From Humulus lupulus (lineage: Eukaryota; Streptophyta; Magnoliopsida; Rosales; Cannabaceae), in the NCBI RefSeq assembly GCF_963169125.1, contig NC_084800.1, forward strand, positions 149,974,397-150,038,396: a stretch of 64,000 nucleotides of DNA, given 5' to 3'. Both the position numbers and the translations under genes were made by a program. Each line of letters opens with the position of its first letter. Position 1 is the first letter of the stretch. The notes under the pieces were generated by a model. That model had not been told where the DNA came from, ran no database searches, and saw only the letters and a list, made by a program, of their open reading frames with translations. Shown here piece after piece: positions 47,960-59,619 of this stretch.

Positions 47960-48728
47960 ACTATCCCCTCCTTATAGGAATTTTGTCCTCAACATTTTAC
48001 CTGAACATCTCAGGATACTGATCTCGCATATCTGATTATAGTTCCCAGGTCACTCCCTCGACCTGCTCGTCCCTCTACAATACCTTAACCAAAGGTATAG
48101 TTTTTTTGTTCCTCAGAACCTTGCTCTTTCTATCTAGCATCTAGAGTGGTTGTTCCTCATAAGAGAGATTTGTTTGAAGCTCCAGATCCTTTTAAACCCG
48201 TATGATTCATGTCTGATACATATTTCCTCAACATGTCAAAATATGAAATACATCATGTACGGTCGACAGTGCCGAAGATAAGGCCCATCTATAGGTCACC
48301 TGAAGGATCCTTTCCATATCTCAAATGGTCCTACATATCTAGGGCTCAACTTGCCCCTTCTTCCTAAATTTCTTCACCCATTTTCATGGTGAAACTCTAA
48401 GGAAGACATAATCTCCCACTTGGAACTCCACGTTCCCGCATTTCAGATTAACATAACTTTCTTGTCTATTTTGAGAAGCAAGCATCCAAGCTCTAATCTT
48501 TTCAATAGCCTAAGTGGTTCTATGTACTGCCTCAGGACCCAAATATTTTCTCTCACCCATCTCATCCCAGTGAATGGGCGATCTGCACTTCCTACCATAC
48601 AACATCTCATAAGGTGCCACTCCAATAGTCGACTGGTAGCTGTCTTCATAGGAAAATTCTCTTAGAGGCAAATATTCATTCCAGAACCCTTCAAAGTCCA
48701 ATATACACGCTCTTAGCATGTCCTCCAA
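47960..48728 (-). pseudogene. Chromovirus pol 3' end (integrase)
   Basis: The - strand encodes EDMLRACILDFEGFWNEYLP, YEDSYQSTIGVAPYEMLYGR and KCRSPIHWDEMGERKYLGPE, the region after the integrase catalytic glutamate. Further left come lysine-rich and chromodomain-like pieces (RNKKTIPLVKVL, WELxSDMRDQYPEMF). It is broken by frameshifts. The + strand element at 48729 inserted inside this pol, so the rest should lie beyond the right edge of the window. Confidence 0.85.
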
Positions 48729-50291
48729 TGTAATGCCCCGAATTCTCCGATGCGTTTAACGGTGTGATTAGTAGGCCGGGAGGGCCATACTTGCTTAATT
48801 GTGTTATTAATTGATAAAATGCATGTATATGCTGATTATATTATAATATGATGTGAAATGCATGCATGTGAGTCCATATTCTTAATTACAGGGGTGTGAT
48901 GATAATTTGGCCCGTTGAGGGTAATTTGTGTATTTGGGTGCATTATGTGATTTGTGAATGAGATTCCATTATTATGGAGATCTATTCGAGCTATTCAGCA
49001 TGAGACGGTCATTTTTAGTGGATTAGCGGTTTTGTCATAACGGGGTCAATTCTGGGGTAATAGAAATGTTCATTTGATGATAAATTGGGGATATTTAAGA
49101 TCAGGGTGAAATTCTGGAGGTTTTGACTATAATGTCCCCGGGGGTGTTTTCGGGACCCCGAGCATTAGGTTTTATTTGAGGTTACTTAAGCTTGAAGTAG
49201 CTGACAGGTAGAACGTACGATAAGAAAACTTCCTGTTCTCCCTTTTCAAAGTCCGTTTTACCGTTTAAGCCTATTTGACGAAATCTTGAGTTCTAGGAGT
49301 CAGAATCAAGTGAGGATCGAGGCATAGCGATCCTAGGAAAGATTAGAAGCTTCTTAACCGAAGGATTCGATGGAAAACAACCCAATTGAAGGTAATCGAA
49401 GTTTAAGTTTTGAGTTTTTCCGAGTTTCTAAGCTTTGAATTGATTTTATGAATTGTTGAGTTTCTAATTCGTTTAAACCTTGGGTTTTGACGGTTTTGAT
49501 GCATGGGGAAGCTTGGGAACTTTGTGTTGATGATTGGGGAATGTTTTGGTATGATTTTGGAGGTTTTGGAGTGTTAAAAACGCGGTTGGGAATGGTCCAG
49601 GGTGAAGGGCCGCGACCCTGTTCTTGGGGCGCCGCGGCCCTGCCTTGAAGAAGCAGGTGGAGAACTTGTGTTTGCTGGGCGCCGCGGCCCTTGCCTCAGA
49701 GAACCCTGGGGGCCGCGACCCAAGGTGCTAGGGCCGTAGCCCTTGCCCTGTTTTCGCCCCGTTTGCTCGTTTTGATCCCGGGAACCTAGTTTTGGGCCTT
49801 GGGAGTGTCCTTACTACTTGGATTAGTTTGGATTGATCTCTTGGAGGCTAGATAATGGTTTGAGAACCCTTGATTATCATGTTTATTGATGGTGCCTTAT
49901 TTGTGTTATGATTAGGTAACCGCTAAAGGACTAAAAGCTAAACCGTTCTCAAGGGTCGTTCTTTTGTTCACTCTAGCTCGAATCAAAGGTAAGAAAACTG
50001 CGCCCCAAGTGTGACATGCATGGATATTCATGGGGCATGTTGGTTGTGTAAACATGTACATGGATTGAATATAGAATGCTTGGCATATGTTGCTCACTTG
50101 TGCATGGTACTGACTCATTAGTCAGATTTGGCAAAGGTGCTAGTATCAACTGTGAAGCTGTGACTTAATAGTCAAACCGATGAGTTTGTTTGCCTGTAGG
50201 TGTATGTTGTAGGCTGACTTGCTAGCTTGAAGAGTCTGCAAGTGCCGCACGTTCCGTCTAGTTGGAGTACCCAAATAGCCGGCCCGTCACA
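48729..50291 (+). mobile_element. 5' LTR of the nested chromovirus (element R)
   Basis: A 1,563-bp LTR from TGTAATGCCCCG to CCGTCACA, followed at 50294 by TGGTATCAGAGCCAAG, a perfect-looking initiator tRNA-Met primer-binding site. It holds two CCGCGG palindromes (49632, 49682), an exon-like segment 49916-49988 with donor GTAAGAAAAC, and one GACTCATTAGTC minisatellite unit near 50110. It lacks the downstream acceptor-like block of the longer LTRs. The flank TCCAA (48724-48728) is the presumed left half of its TSD. Confidence 0.9.
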
Positions 50292-50337
50292 GTTGGTATC
50301 AGAGCCAAGTTAGAAAGCGCTTGGCAAAAGACACACT

Positions 50338-51532
50338 ATGGTGAGCAACACTCTGAGGATCGAAGCTCTTGAGAAGCGAGTAGGGGAACTAGATGGCCTG
50401 GACGAGAGGGTCAGGGATCTTTCCTCTGCAAGTCAGGACTCGGGATCGTCTGATGTAAACAATCGCATAGCTGCGTTGGAGAAGGAGAATGATGTTCTTC
50501 TATCCAGAATTATCGCGTTGGAGAAAAGAAACACTCCAACAAGTACTTCTGTTTCCCCTTGGTGGGAGGAACGCATCGCGGCGGTGGAGCGCATGCTAAA
50601 GGACCAAGAAGTTTCAATAAATGACACGATGGAAGATTGCAGGGAGGCAGTCGGTGTGCTCAGAGAAGAAATGGCTGAGCTGTCTACCAAGGTAAACCTG
50701 ACCATGAGAGCGGTTGGGAATGCCCCTGCAACAGGGCCGATAGGTATGGAATATGGCCGAGCCGAGACCCTATAATGGGGCTAGAGATGCAAAGGATTTG
50801 GAGAATTTCCTCTTTGACATGGAACATTATTTTAGAGTCGTGCGGGCCGATTCAGAAGACGGAAAGGTTGCCATGGCTACCATGTATTTGTCGGGAGATG
50901 CCAAGGTATGGTGGAGGACCAAGTATGATGACATAGAGAATGGCAGGTGTACCATCACATCTTGGGTGGACCTGAAGAGGGAATTAAAGACGCAGTTTCT
51001 GCCAGAAAATGTAGCTTACATAGCTCGTCGCCAGTTACGAGAGCTTAAACAAGTCGGGACAGTCCGAGAATATGTAAAGAGATTTTCAGGACTGATGCTC
51101 GATATTAAAGACATGTCTGAAGTGGACAGGCTCTTCTGCTTCCTCGAGGGATTGAAACCGTGGGCTAAGCAAGAACTTCAAAGACAGCGGGTGTCTGATC
51201 TGGCCACCGCTCAAGCTGCTGCCGAACGCTTAACAGACTACACTTCGGAGAGCAGCCTGCCGAAAAGGGCTACTCCTCCAGCCAGCTCGAGTAGCGCCGG
51301 GAGTAAGAAGTCTGGGAAGTCCTGGTAGGGTAAGAGTGGGGGAGAGAAGAGGACAGCTGAGTCCAATTCGTCCAGTGGGACAGATGCTGCTGCAGGGAAG
51401 AAGCCGCTAGCTTGTTGGATTTGCAAAGGCCCACACAAGTCGGCAGTTTGCCAATTTCGGGGCAAGCTGAATGCCCTCATCGGCCAAGAACAGCAAGGCG
51501 AAGGAGAAGAGGAAGAAGAAGAGTACGCGCAC
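50338..51532 (+). pseudogene. Gag of element R, nearly intact
   Basis: The N-terminal part is frame 50338-50775, a coiled coil (LEKRVGELDGLDERVRDL). A frame change at about 50750 leads to the capsid (PRPYNGARDAKDLENFLFDM, GDAKVWWRTKYDD, LKQVGTVREYVKRFSGL), then a TAG at 51326 and, in the same frame, the zinc knuckle [13 protein letters not shown] and the protease. Apart from the frame change and one stop, gag and pol form one polyprotein frame. The N-terminus and capsid suggest a Galadriel-like chromovirus. Confidence 0.88.
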
Positions 51533-52948
51533 ATGGGCGCTGTCTGCCTGTTGATCGCTCTCATGAAGCATGGCGAGAAAGGGAAGAAGACCCTGGGGAA
51601 AGGGCTAATGTTCGTGGATGCCGCTATCAATGGCAAGCCTGCCAAAAGCGTGATGATTGATACTGGCGCCACTCACAACTTCATCTCTGAACTCGAAGCA
51701 AAGCGACTGGGACTAAAGCCGGAGAAAGATGCAGGCCGCATGAAAGCGGTCAACTCCAAAGCCTTGGCCACAACTGGCGTGGCTAAAGGGGTAAAAGTGA
51801 AAATCGACACGTGGGAGGGGCAGACTGACTTGGTGGTCGTCCACATGGACGACTTCGATGTGGTTTTGGGAATAGACTTTCTAACCGAGAAAGGTGCCAT
51901 TCCAATTCCTGCCACTGGAAGCTTACTCATAATGGGAGAGACTCCTTCAATGGTACCTGCAAAGGTGAAACCACCCCCTGGTGTGAAGCTTCTCTCAGCT
52001 TTACAGTTCAAGAAGGGTGTGAGGAAGCAGGAGCCCACTTATGTAGCTGTACCCACTGTGTTCGAAGAAGTAGTGGAAGAAATTGTTCCACTAGAAATTA
52101 CGAGGGTCTTAAAGGTGTATGGGGATGTGATGCCAAATAAACTCCCCAAAGCCTTGCCACCAAAGAGGGGGATTGATCACCAGATAGAGCTGGTGCCCGG
52201 AGCGAAACCTCCAACAAAAGCGCCATACAGAATGGCACCCCCTGAGCTAGAAGAATTGAGGAAGCATTTAAAAGAGCTATTGGAGGCAGGCTTCATCAGA
52301 CCATCAAAGGCGCCATATGGCGCACCGGTGCTATTCCAGAAGAAGCACGATGGGAGCTTGAGACTGTGCATCGACTATAGGGCTCTCAATAAGGTGACAG
52401 TTCGCAACACCTACCCCATCCCTTTGATCGCTGATTTGTTCGACCAGCTAAGTGGAGCCAAATACTTCACAAAGTTGGACTTGAGATCGGGCTACTATCA
52501 GGTGAGGATTGCAGATGGGGATGAACCAAAGACTACATGTGTTACTCGATACGGAGCATTTGAGTTTCGAGTAATGCCGTTTGGGTTGACAAATGCACCT
52601 GCTACCTTCTGTACACTAATGAACCAAGTATTCCACGAGTATCTAGATAAGTTCGTGGTGGTGTACTTGGATGATATCGTGGTTTATAGCGCCACGATCG
52701 AAGAGCATCAAGAACACTTGGCTCAAGTGTTTCAGAAGTTGAGAGAGAACCAACTATATGTGAAGCGAGAGAAATGCTCGTTTGCACAGGAGAGCATCAA
52801 GTTCTTAGGCCACGTGGTGGAACGTGGCCATATTCGTATGGATCTGGAGAAGGTGAGGGCAATCCAGGAATGGAAGGCCCCCACAAATGTGAAAGAACTC
52901 CACTCCTTCTTGGGCCTAGCCAACTACTATAGGCGATTTGTGGACGGT
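51533..52948 (+). pseudogene. Pol of element R, first part: protease and reverse transcriptase
   Basis: The frame is open to the insertion point. Protease active site [12 protein letters not shown] is at 51656-51691 (D43 counting from 51533). RT motifs are [53 protein letters not shown] and catalytic YLDD at 52664-52675 (residues 378-381). The connection starts [10 protein letters not shown]. No stop occurs in these 470 codons, so this copy is fairly young. It is cut at 52948 in the Gly codon (GGT) where element I inserted, and resumes at 62359. Confidence 0.95.
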
Positions 52949-55687
52949 TGTAATGCCCCGAATTTCCTAATAAGGTTTAGGACCTTGATTAGGAGGCCGG
53001 GAGGGCCATAATTGATTTATTATGATATTTAATGATTATATGAATTATATTATTTTATGATGATGAATGCATGCTTATGGGCTTATATTTTAAATGCAAG
53101 GGCATTTTGGTAATTTGGCCACTGTGGGCGTAATTGTATACTTTGGGTGCATGGTTGAGATTAAATATAATTTTACCACATTGTATGTGGGTTGGTTCGA
53201 GCTTTTCGACATGAGACGATCATGAGATGTAAGTGTTCGGTTTAGTCATAACGGGCTTAAGTTCGGGGCTCGGGGTGAGTCTCGGGGTGATATTAATGAT
53301 TAGAGCATTACCGGGAATTAAAGGGTAATGGGATATGACTTATTGGTATTTGGGAATGTTGAGATTAGCGGGAATTGGAGAGCGTTAATTATGATTAACG
53401 GTATAGGTTGAAAAGGACGATTTTACCCTTGGGAGTGCTTGGAAGCCTTTAAATGACCTAGGGGCATTTAGGTCATTTGGCTTGGATATACATGAGGTTT
53501 AGTAGGCTGTAGAAACAGAGCAAAACAGAGCCCAACCTCATCCTTACTTCCTTTCTCTCCCGTACAAACTTTCCTTCATCCTTTTCTTTGAATTTTGGGA
53601 GCCACCTTGAGGAGTTAAGCTTGGAGATCAAAGGGGGAAGCTAGGGAACTTGTCACAGCCATTAAAGGGGATTCAAAACCGTGTTTGAGGTGAGTTCTAG
53701 TTATAAATTTAATGGTGTGCTCTGTTTTTGAGTTATGTTTTGAATTTCTTAAGTTTTTAAGCTTAGAATTGGACTTTGTGAATTGTTGAGTTTTTGGTGG
53801 GTTTGAGCTTTGGGTTTTGGTGGGTTAGGACCATTGGGAAGTTTGGTAACTTTGGTTTGGTGATTTGGAGATGTTTAGATGGGTTTTTGGAAGGTTTTAG
53901 AAGTGGAAAAACGAAGAAAAATGGCTGGTGCGAAGTTGGGTCGCGGCCCTGTTCTTGGGCGCCGCGGCCCTAGCTTGAAGAAGGTGGTGGAGGCTCTGTC
54001 AGGGGGGCGTGTCGCGGCATGGTCCATGTAGGGCCGCGACCCTTAAGGGAAAAAAATACTAAATGGTGGTTTTGTGATGGGAACTTAACTCTAAGGGCCT
54101 AGGATCGATCCCACTACCTAGTTGAGTGGGATTTGATTTTTCGGAGGCTTGGGTTGGGTTTGGAAGTATTTAATTACTCATTTTGATGAGGTTATATATT
54201 TGGTTATGACTAGGTGACCGCTAATGGACTAGAAGTTGATCGTTCTCAATGGTCGTTCTTTTAATCGTTCTCGCTCGAACCCGAGGTAAGAAAACTGCAC
54301 CCCGTATGTGACATGCATGGCTATGATTGATGCATGTTGGATGTTTAAATGTAAACATTGATAGCATAATGAATGCTTGGCGATCTTGCCCATTTGCATA
54401 TGATTATTAATGAGGCATGCTGGGTGATTAAGTGTGATGCATGTGATGCACGAGAAACATGTGATTAGGGCATGCCATGAATGATGAATATGAGATTGGC
54501 CAGAGCTTGAGTCTCTGAGTTTGTGCATGACCATGATTATGCTAGCAACTGTTTAGTAAGCATGCTAAATGCCCTATTCTTGGATAATTGGCATATGATA
54601 CATATTGATAGCATTGCTTACTTGTGCATGGCATTGACTAATTAGTCAGATTTGGCAAAGGTGCTAGTATCAACTGTGAAGTCGTGACTCACTAGTCAGG
54701 TTCGGCAGTGGTACTGGGCACTGGTCACGTTGCACTGAATCTTCAGACAGAATTGGCAAAGGTGTTAGTATCAGCTGTGAACCTGTGACTGTATAGTCAA
54801 GTTCGGCAGTGATTCTGGACACTGGTCACCCAGAATTGACAAAGGTGTTAGTACCAGCTGTGAAGCTGTGACTGATTAGTCAAGTTCGGCAGTGATACTG
54901 GAAACTAGTCACATAGCGCTGACTGATTAGTCAGAATGGTCTTAGCGTGGTTCACGCAAGCCAACGGAGATTAGATCTAATCGATTACTAGCATTGAATG
55001 ACTCAAGGAGCATTAATGCCTGACCGACCCTGAGGGTCGATGAACAAACAGAGCTTGAAGGCTAGTGGCTTACCTATCAGCCACTCTCTTGCTAGAAAAC
55101 AGAGCTTGGAGGCTAGTGGCTTACTTAACCGCCACTCTCCCGCTGAAAAGAGAGCTTGGAGGCTAGTGGCTTACTTAACAGCCACTCTCCCTCTTGGATT
55201 ATGTGATGTTTACTCATTGGTTTGGAAGCTTTATGCTCCGTTTGATTATAACGATAATCATTTAATAAAGCTTATGTATAGTGTTATGTTTTCTTGCTGG
55301 GCTTCGGCTCACGGGTGCTATGTGGTGCAGGTAAAGGCAAGAGGAAGCTGGACCATCCTTGAGTTGGAGAGCTTAGGTGATGTCGTGTACATATGCAGCT
55401 GCTCGACCGCCACGGCCGAGGTTTAAAGTGGAACTAGGGTTGAACCCTGCTTTGCCGCTTAGAACGGCCTGTTGTAAATATTTTCTGTAATAAACTCTGA
55501 AATTTATATTTTCGGGATCCCAATATATGTATTAAACGTTCTAGTGAAACGTTACATCCTAACCAAATTTTTAAACCCTAAACCCCTAATCATACTTAGT
55601 TGCACGATTTGGCCAAATGACTCGGTTAGCGAGTTTAGCACTGTTTACAAGGCACACCGTAACGGTCCCAGGAGTTGGGGCGTTTCA
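52949..55687 (+). repeat. 5' LTR of element I
   Basis: Starts TGTAATGCCCCG and ends CGTTTCA (the 3' LTR ends CGTTACA). The order inside is: a first donor GAGGTGAGT near 53690, the GC-rich palindrome block (53938-54035), exon-like segment 54214-54285 with donor GTAAGAAAAC, the GACTNATNAGTC minisatellite (54640-54940), a 54-bp tandem triplication with GTGGC/GCCAC arms (55035-55190), and the acceptor-like block ending GGTGCAG at 55330. ORFs reported here are repeat translations. Confidence 0.95.
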
Positions 55688-55689
55688 AC

Positions 55690-55706
55690 TTGGTATCAGA
55701 GCGAGC
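55690..55706 (+). promoter_or_regulatory. Primer-binding site of element I
   Basis: TTGGTATCAGAGCGAGC directly follows the 5' LTR and is complementary to initiator tRNA-Met apart from its last bases. Confidence 0.88.
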
Positions 55707-56169
55707 CAAGGTTTATGGTTCCTGAAGACAAGCTGGGCATGTACACTCATCACTGAAGATTGCTTCACTCAGGGAATGGTAACTATTTTTGTAGCTATGT
55801 GTATAGCTGTTTGAATAAATGTGAATGATTTACCTGCACATTGTATTAGGGAGCATGAGATTCTGATAGAGCCTGGCTCTTGACTATGCGATTATATGCT
55901 CCATGAATATTTATATGACTGTGATCATATGATTGCCTGCTCCATGAATATATAATTGTGTTATTTGCATGTTGAGGTTTGAGGCATGGTTGAGTATTGG
56001 AAGAGCAGGGGTTATGAGTATGTATGAATGCCATGGGCATGTTTGCAGCACTGCAAGTGGTTTATGATTGTGGTGTGGTAAGATTTATCCCATGGGAAAA
56101 GCCCTTGATATGGTTATTGTGACTAATGGGTCAAGTTATTGACTGCAGATTGAATCAGCAGGTTTAAAT

Positions 56170-57264
56170 TTGAGGCAGATTATGAGGCCTGGTGATAGTT
56201 ATACAAGGGCTGGGAGTTACAGCCGGGGTATCAGTTCTTCGTCTGCATCTTTGAATATTCAGCAGATGCTTACAGATTTGCAATTAAGATTGCAGAGGCA
56301 TGAGGAAGAGATCAGGTATCTGAAGCAACAGCGGAGTCTGTTGGGTAGTACCCCTTCCTTTGCTATGCCAGGGGTGGCATCAGTTTCAGCTCAGCCTAGG
56401 GTTGAGAACAGATGGGAATTTCTCTGTGGAAGATTCCTGAAGTTTTATCCTCCAATCTTTGAGGGAGGCCTAGATCCATTCAGAGATGAGCAATGGGTGG
56501 GTATGATCAGCTCCATTCTTGATAGTATGGGACTGGTAGGTCATGATAGGGTGATCTGTGCTACATGTGTACTGCGGGATGATGCCCGGACATGGTGGGA
56601 GGTAGTATCCCAGACACGAGACACAGCTGTGATGGACTAGAAAGAGTTTAGGCAGCTGTTTAATGAGAAGTATTACTGTGACGCAGCTAAGACTGTCAAG
56701 ATGAATGAGTTTCTGAATCTTGTTCAGGGCAATACATCAGTGATCGAGTATGTTACTGAATTTGATGGGTTGGCCAAGTTTGCCTTAGACATGGTACCCA
56801 CAGATATAGCTCGGAAAGAAAGATTTATTCAGGGGTTGAATCCTGGAATAGCTCAGGGCATTAGAGTTGCCCCAGTGAATGAAGTCTCTACCTATGCTTA
56901 GGTGGTAGAGAAGGCTCTTGCTATTGAGAGAATAGTAGTTGGGCAGCAAAGTGCTGGAGAGCATAGAGCCCAGATAGTGGTACCTCCACTTAATGGAACA
57001 AGTAAGAAAGAAAGCTGGAAAAGTCGTCCCATATGTGCACGGTGTAGGAGGCGTCATGTGGGAGAATGTCGAGCGAGGTCATGCTTTTCTTGTGGCGTGG
57101 TTGGACATTTCCAGAGGGATTGCCCAAGCCAAGAGGCAGAGCGTGAGCTAAGGGGGAAAAACAGCTCCATTCCAACTCGAGTGTTTATCCCAGGGCAATC
57201 AGAATCTGAGACCGAGACTAGCTCCTCGGGGATGACAGGTCAGTTTTCTAGTTCTGAATTGTGA
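56170..57264 (+). pseudogene. Gag of element I
   Basis: One frame with only two in-frame TAG codons (56638, explicable from TGG; 56899, explicable from CAG). It has a coiled-coil start (LQLRLQRHEEEIRYLKQQRS), capsid (RFLKFYPPIFEGGLDPF, WWEVVSQTRDTAVMD, FRQLFNEKYYCDAAKT) and two zinc knuckles, CARCRRRHVGEC and CFSCGVVGHFQRDC (both C-x2-C-x4-H-x4-C). This is Tekay-type gag. It would package element RNA and is by far the best-kept coding part of the element. Confidence 0.9.
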
Positions 57265-59606
57265 ATTATGCTGTTTGGCTTTGGCGCCATGTTATTCTTT
57301 TGTTGGTATGTATATAGATAAGGGTATATGGATGGTGTATATTGATCGCATGGTTATGTTGTGATGGGAAAAGTAGTACGGTATTGGCAACCTAAGAGAT
57401 AAGCTGAGTTATGGCAAGGACTCGTCAGGAATTCTGATAAAGCTGGTCATGACAGGCTTTAGTTTGATCCAGGGTTTGGATTGGTTGGGTAACTAAAGAA
57501 TAGTTTTGAATGGCAAAGAAAGTGTAGTAATTCTTGAGCTTGCGAGCGGAAAGTCTTGTGACATTCGGCATTGTGCGTGGATCTGATATGTTTATAATAT
57601 TGGATATGAGGGCTGGAGTTTGTGCAAGGAGGTGCATGGAACTCTTAGCCAGTGTGGTGGATACCACCTTTATTGTGTTAGTGAGATCGGGACAGACTGG
57701 CCTAGTCTGTGGGTTCTGAATGTGTTCTCGAGTGGTCTGTCAGGCCTTCTTTTTATTAAAAGAAGATTAGAATGGTGTTTGATTTAGTGCCAGAAAGGGA
57801 ATCAGATGTAAATACAGTTTTGAGTGGCTCAGAGGGGGTCGTAAGAATTAAAGAGTTAGTTGCTGAGTAAGATGGAATCTTTTAAGGTGGATCTTGGATC
57901 TGGTTAAGACCAGTTAGAGATCAGAGTGAGAAAATCAAGTAAAGGGTTGTGTTGATATCGGATTGGAGCACTGCGAGTGCTGAGCATATCTTGAGAATTG
58001 TTTGATGCTAAGTGTTTGTGAATAAGATGTATAGCGCATTCAAGGGTAGATTTGAATGGGATTTATGATCGTCTTGGACGATGGTATAGTGGTGTTTTCT
58101 ATGTGGAGAATTGCCAAGAGTGAAAAGTGCCTTGGGGACAGGAGTGTCCATGAATAGTAAAGAGATTATAGGTGCCTTGGGAAGAAAGTGCTGGGTCTTC
58201 ATAGACCAGGATCAGTTGGGGGATTGTTATGACATCCTAGTGACAGAGGAAAAGTGATTGCCTATGCAACATGTTGATTAAAGAATCAGACCAGGATGGG
58301 TAAAGTTTCTGGTGGGCCGAGTGGCCAGTTTATTGTTTGAGATTATTATCTTAAGAAAGATAAAAAGGAAAGATGGTTAAGTAAGCCACAGACGTGCAAG
58401 GTTGAATTGAAGCTTTAGCTGGATTAGCTAAAGGTTGTATAATGACAGACGTGAATTTATGATGGTATAGAGATCGGACTTGGGATTCGATGGACATTGA
58501 GATTAACCGAGAGATTCTGGATGAATCTCATGCTATTCTTTAATTCATTTCATTCGGGCATTGTGAAAGGGTTACATGATATGGAAATTTTATAGTGATA
58601 GCCTGAGACGAAGAGGCGTATATCGAGGTATGTGTAAAGCTCTTACCTGTTAGCAGGTCGAGACAGTGTATCAGGAAACAGCAAGGCCATTACAGCCTTT
58701 GGGCATTTCATAGTGGGGAATGAGTGAGCATCGCGATGGATTTCGCGGTGGGATTCATAGGTTGTTGGACCGAAATGATTTGGCATTAAGTTATTGTGGA
58801 CTGGTAGTCCAAGTGAGTTTAGTGTATTAGTAAGGACAAGTGAATAGTACAGCTGATCTATATTTGAATCTTCTTGTAAGAAGAATAGAGAGCCTTCGTG
58901 AACTCAAGGTCTATCTTATCAGATGAAGACTCTAACGTTACTTCCAGGTTATGGAAGGGTGAGAAAAGGCGATGGATATATAGATCGAATTTTGTACAGA
59001 TCATTGTTCTCGGGCTGAACATAACCAGAGGGAGAACTGTTTAGTGTTGAAAGGATACCTTATGAGATAAGGTATGTAGAACATGTTCATCACCTGTACA
59101 TTGGAATGTGATGGGTGAGATGTTACATCTGGATCATGAGATGGTTCAGAGGACCATAGAGGTTATTAGAGGTTGGAGCAGGAATGCTCATTTCTCGGAA
59201 TAAATGGAAAGTGATACTAAATTGAAAAGCAGGAACATGGAGTTTTAGATAGGAAGTTGTATCTTCCTAAAGAATCACCGTGGTAAGGGGGTGATGAGTA
59301 AAGGCAAGTTGAGCCTAGATTGGTATGACAGTTTGAGTCCTGGATAGGACTGGTCAAACTATCTTTTGTTGGACCATAGTTTTGGTTCTGGTGGTTGTAC
59401 ATTGTTTTGTGCATTTCCATGCAGTGGACATGGGTTGAAAGAACTCATGAGTTGAGTTGTGAGGTTATGAGGAACAAAGTATACCTTGATTTAAGGTATG
59501 TTGCAGACACAGTGAGGTCGAGAGAATGACCTGGAAAATAGGAATCGGTTGTGCGGAATTCTTGTTTCGGGCTGTTCAGATAAATTTCGAGGACGAAATT
59601 TCTGTA
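57265..59606 (+). pseudogene. Shortened and decayed pol of element I
   Basis: No long frame remains in 2.3 kb where about 3.9 kb of pol is usual. Relics are recognisable in changing frames: GKVIAYAT (RNase H) near 58250, EILDESHA (integrase start) near 58515, RPLQPLGIS and MDFAVGF (integrase core) near 58685-58760, and a chromovirus pol tail near 59440-59580. No protease or RT core is visible. The polypurine tract GGAGGGGATAGT lies at about 59608-59619. Confidence 0.75.
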
Positions 59607-59619
59607 TGGAGGGGATAGT

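Noticed and set aside
50433..50705. - strand ORF of 90 residues
   Set aside because: A shadow of the gag coiled coil on the + strand.
54229..54534. 101-residue - strand ORF found twice (also 60900-61205)
   Set aside because: Identical because both lie in the paired LTRs. No domain, and it runs opposite to the element.
55040..55426. ORF with a repeated KQSLEASGL pattern, also at 61711-62046
   Set aside because: It is the translation of a 54-bp tandem triplication inside both LTRs of element I. The two copies are LTR partners.
57534..57719. 61-residue ORF as an extra gene of element I
   Set aside because: It has no recognisable motif and falls within decayed pol.
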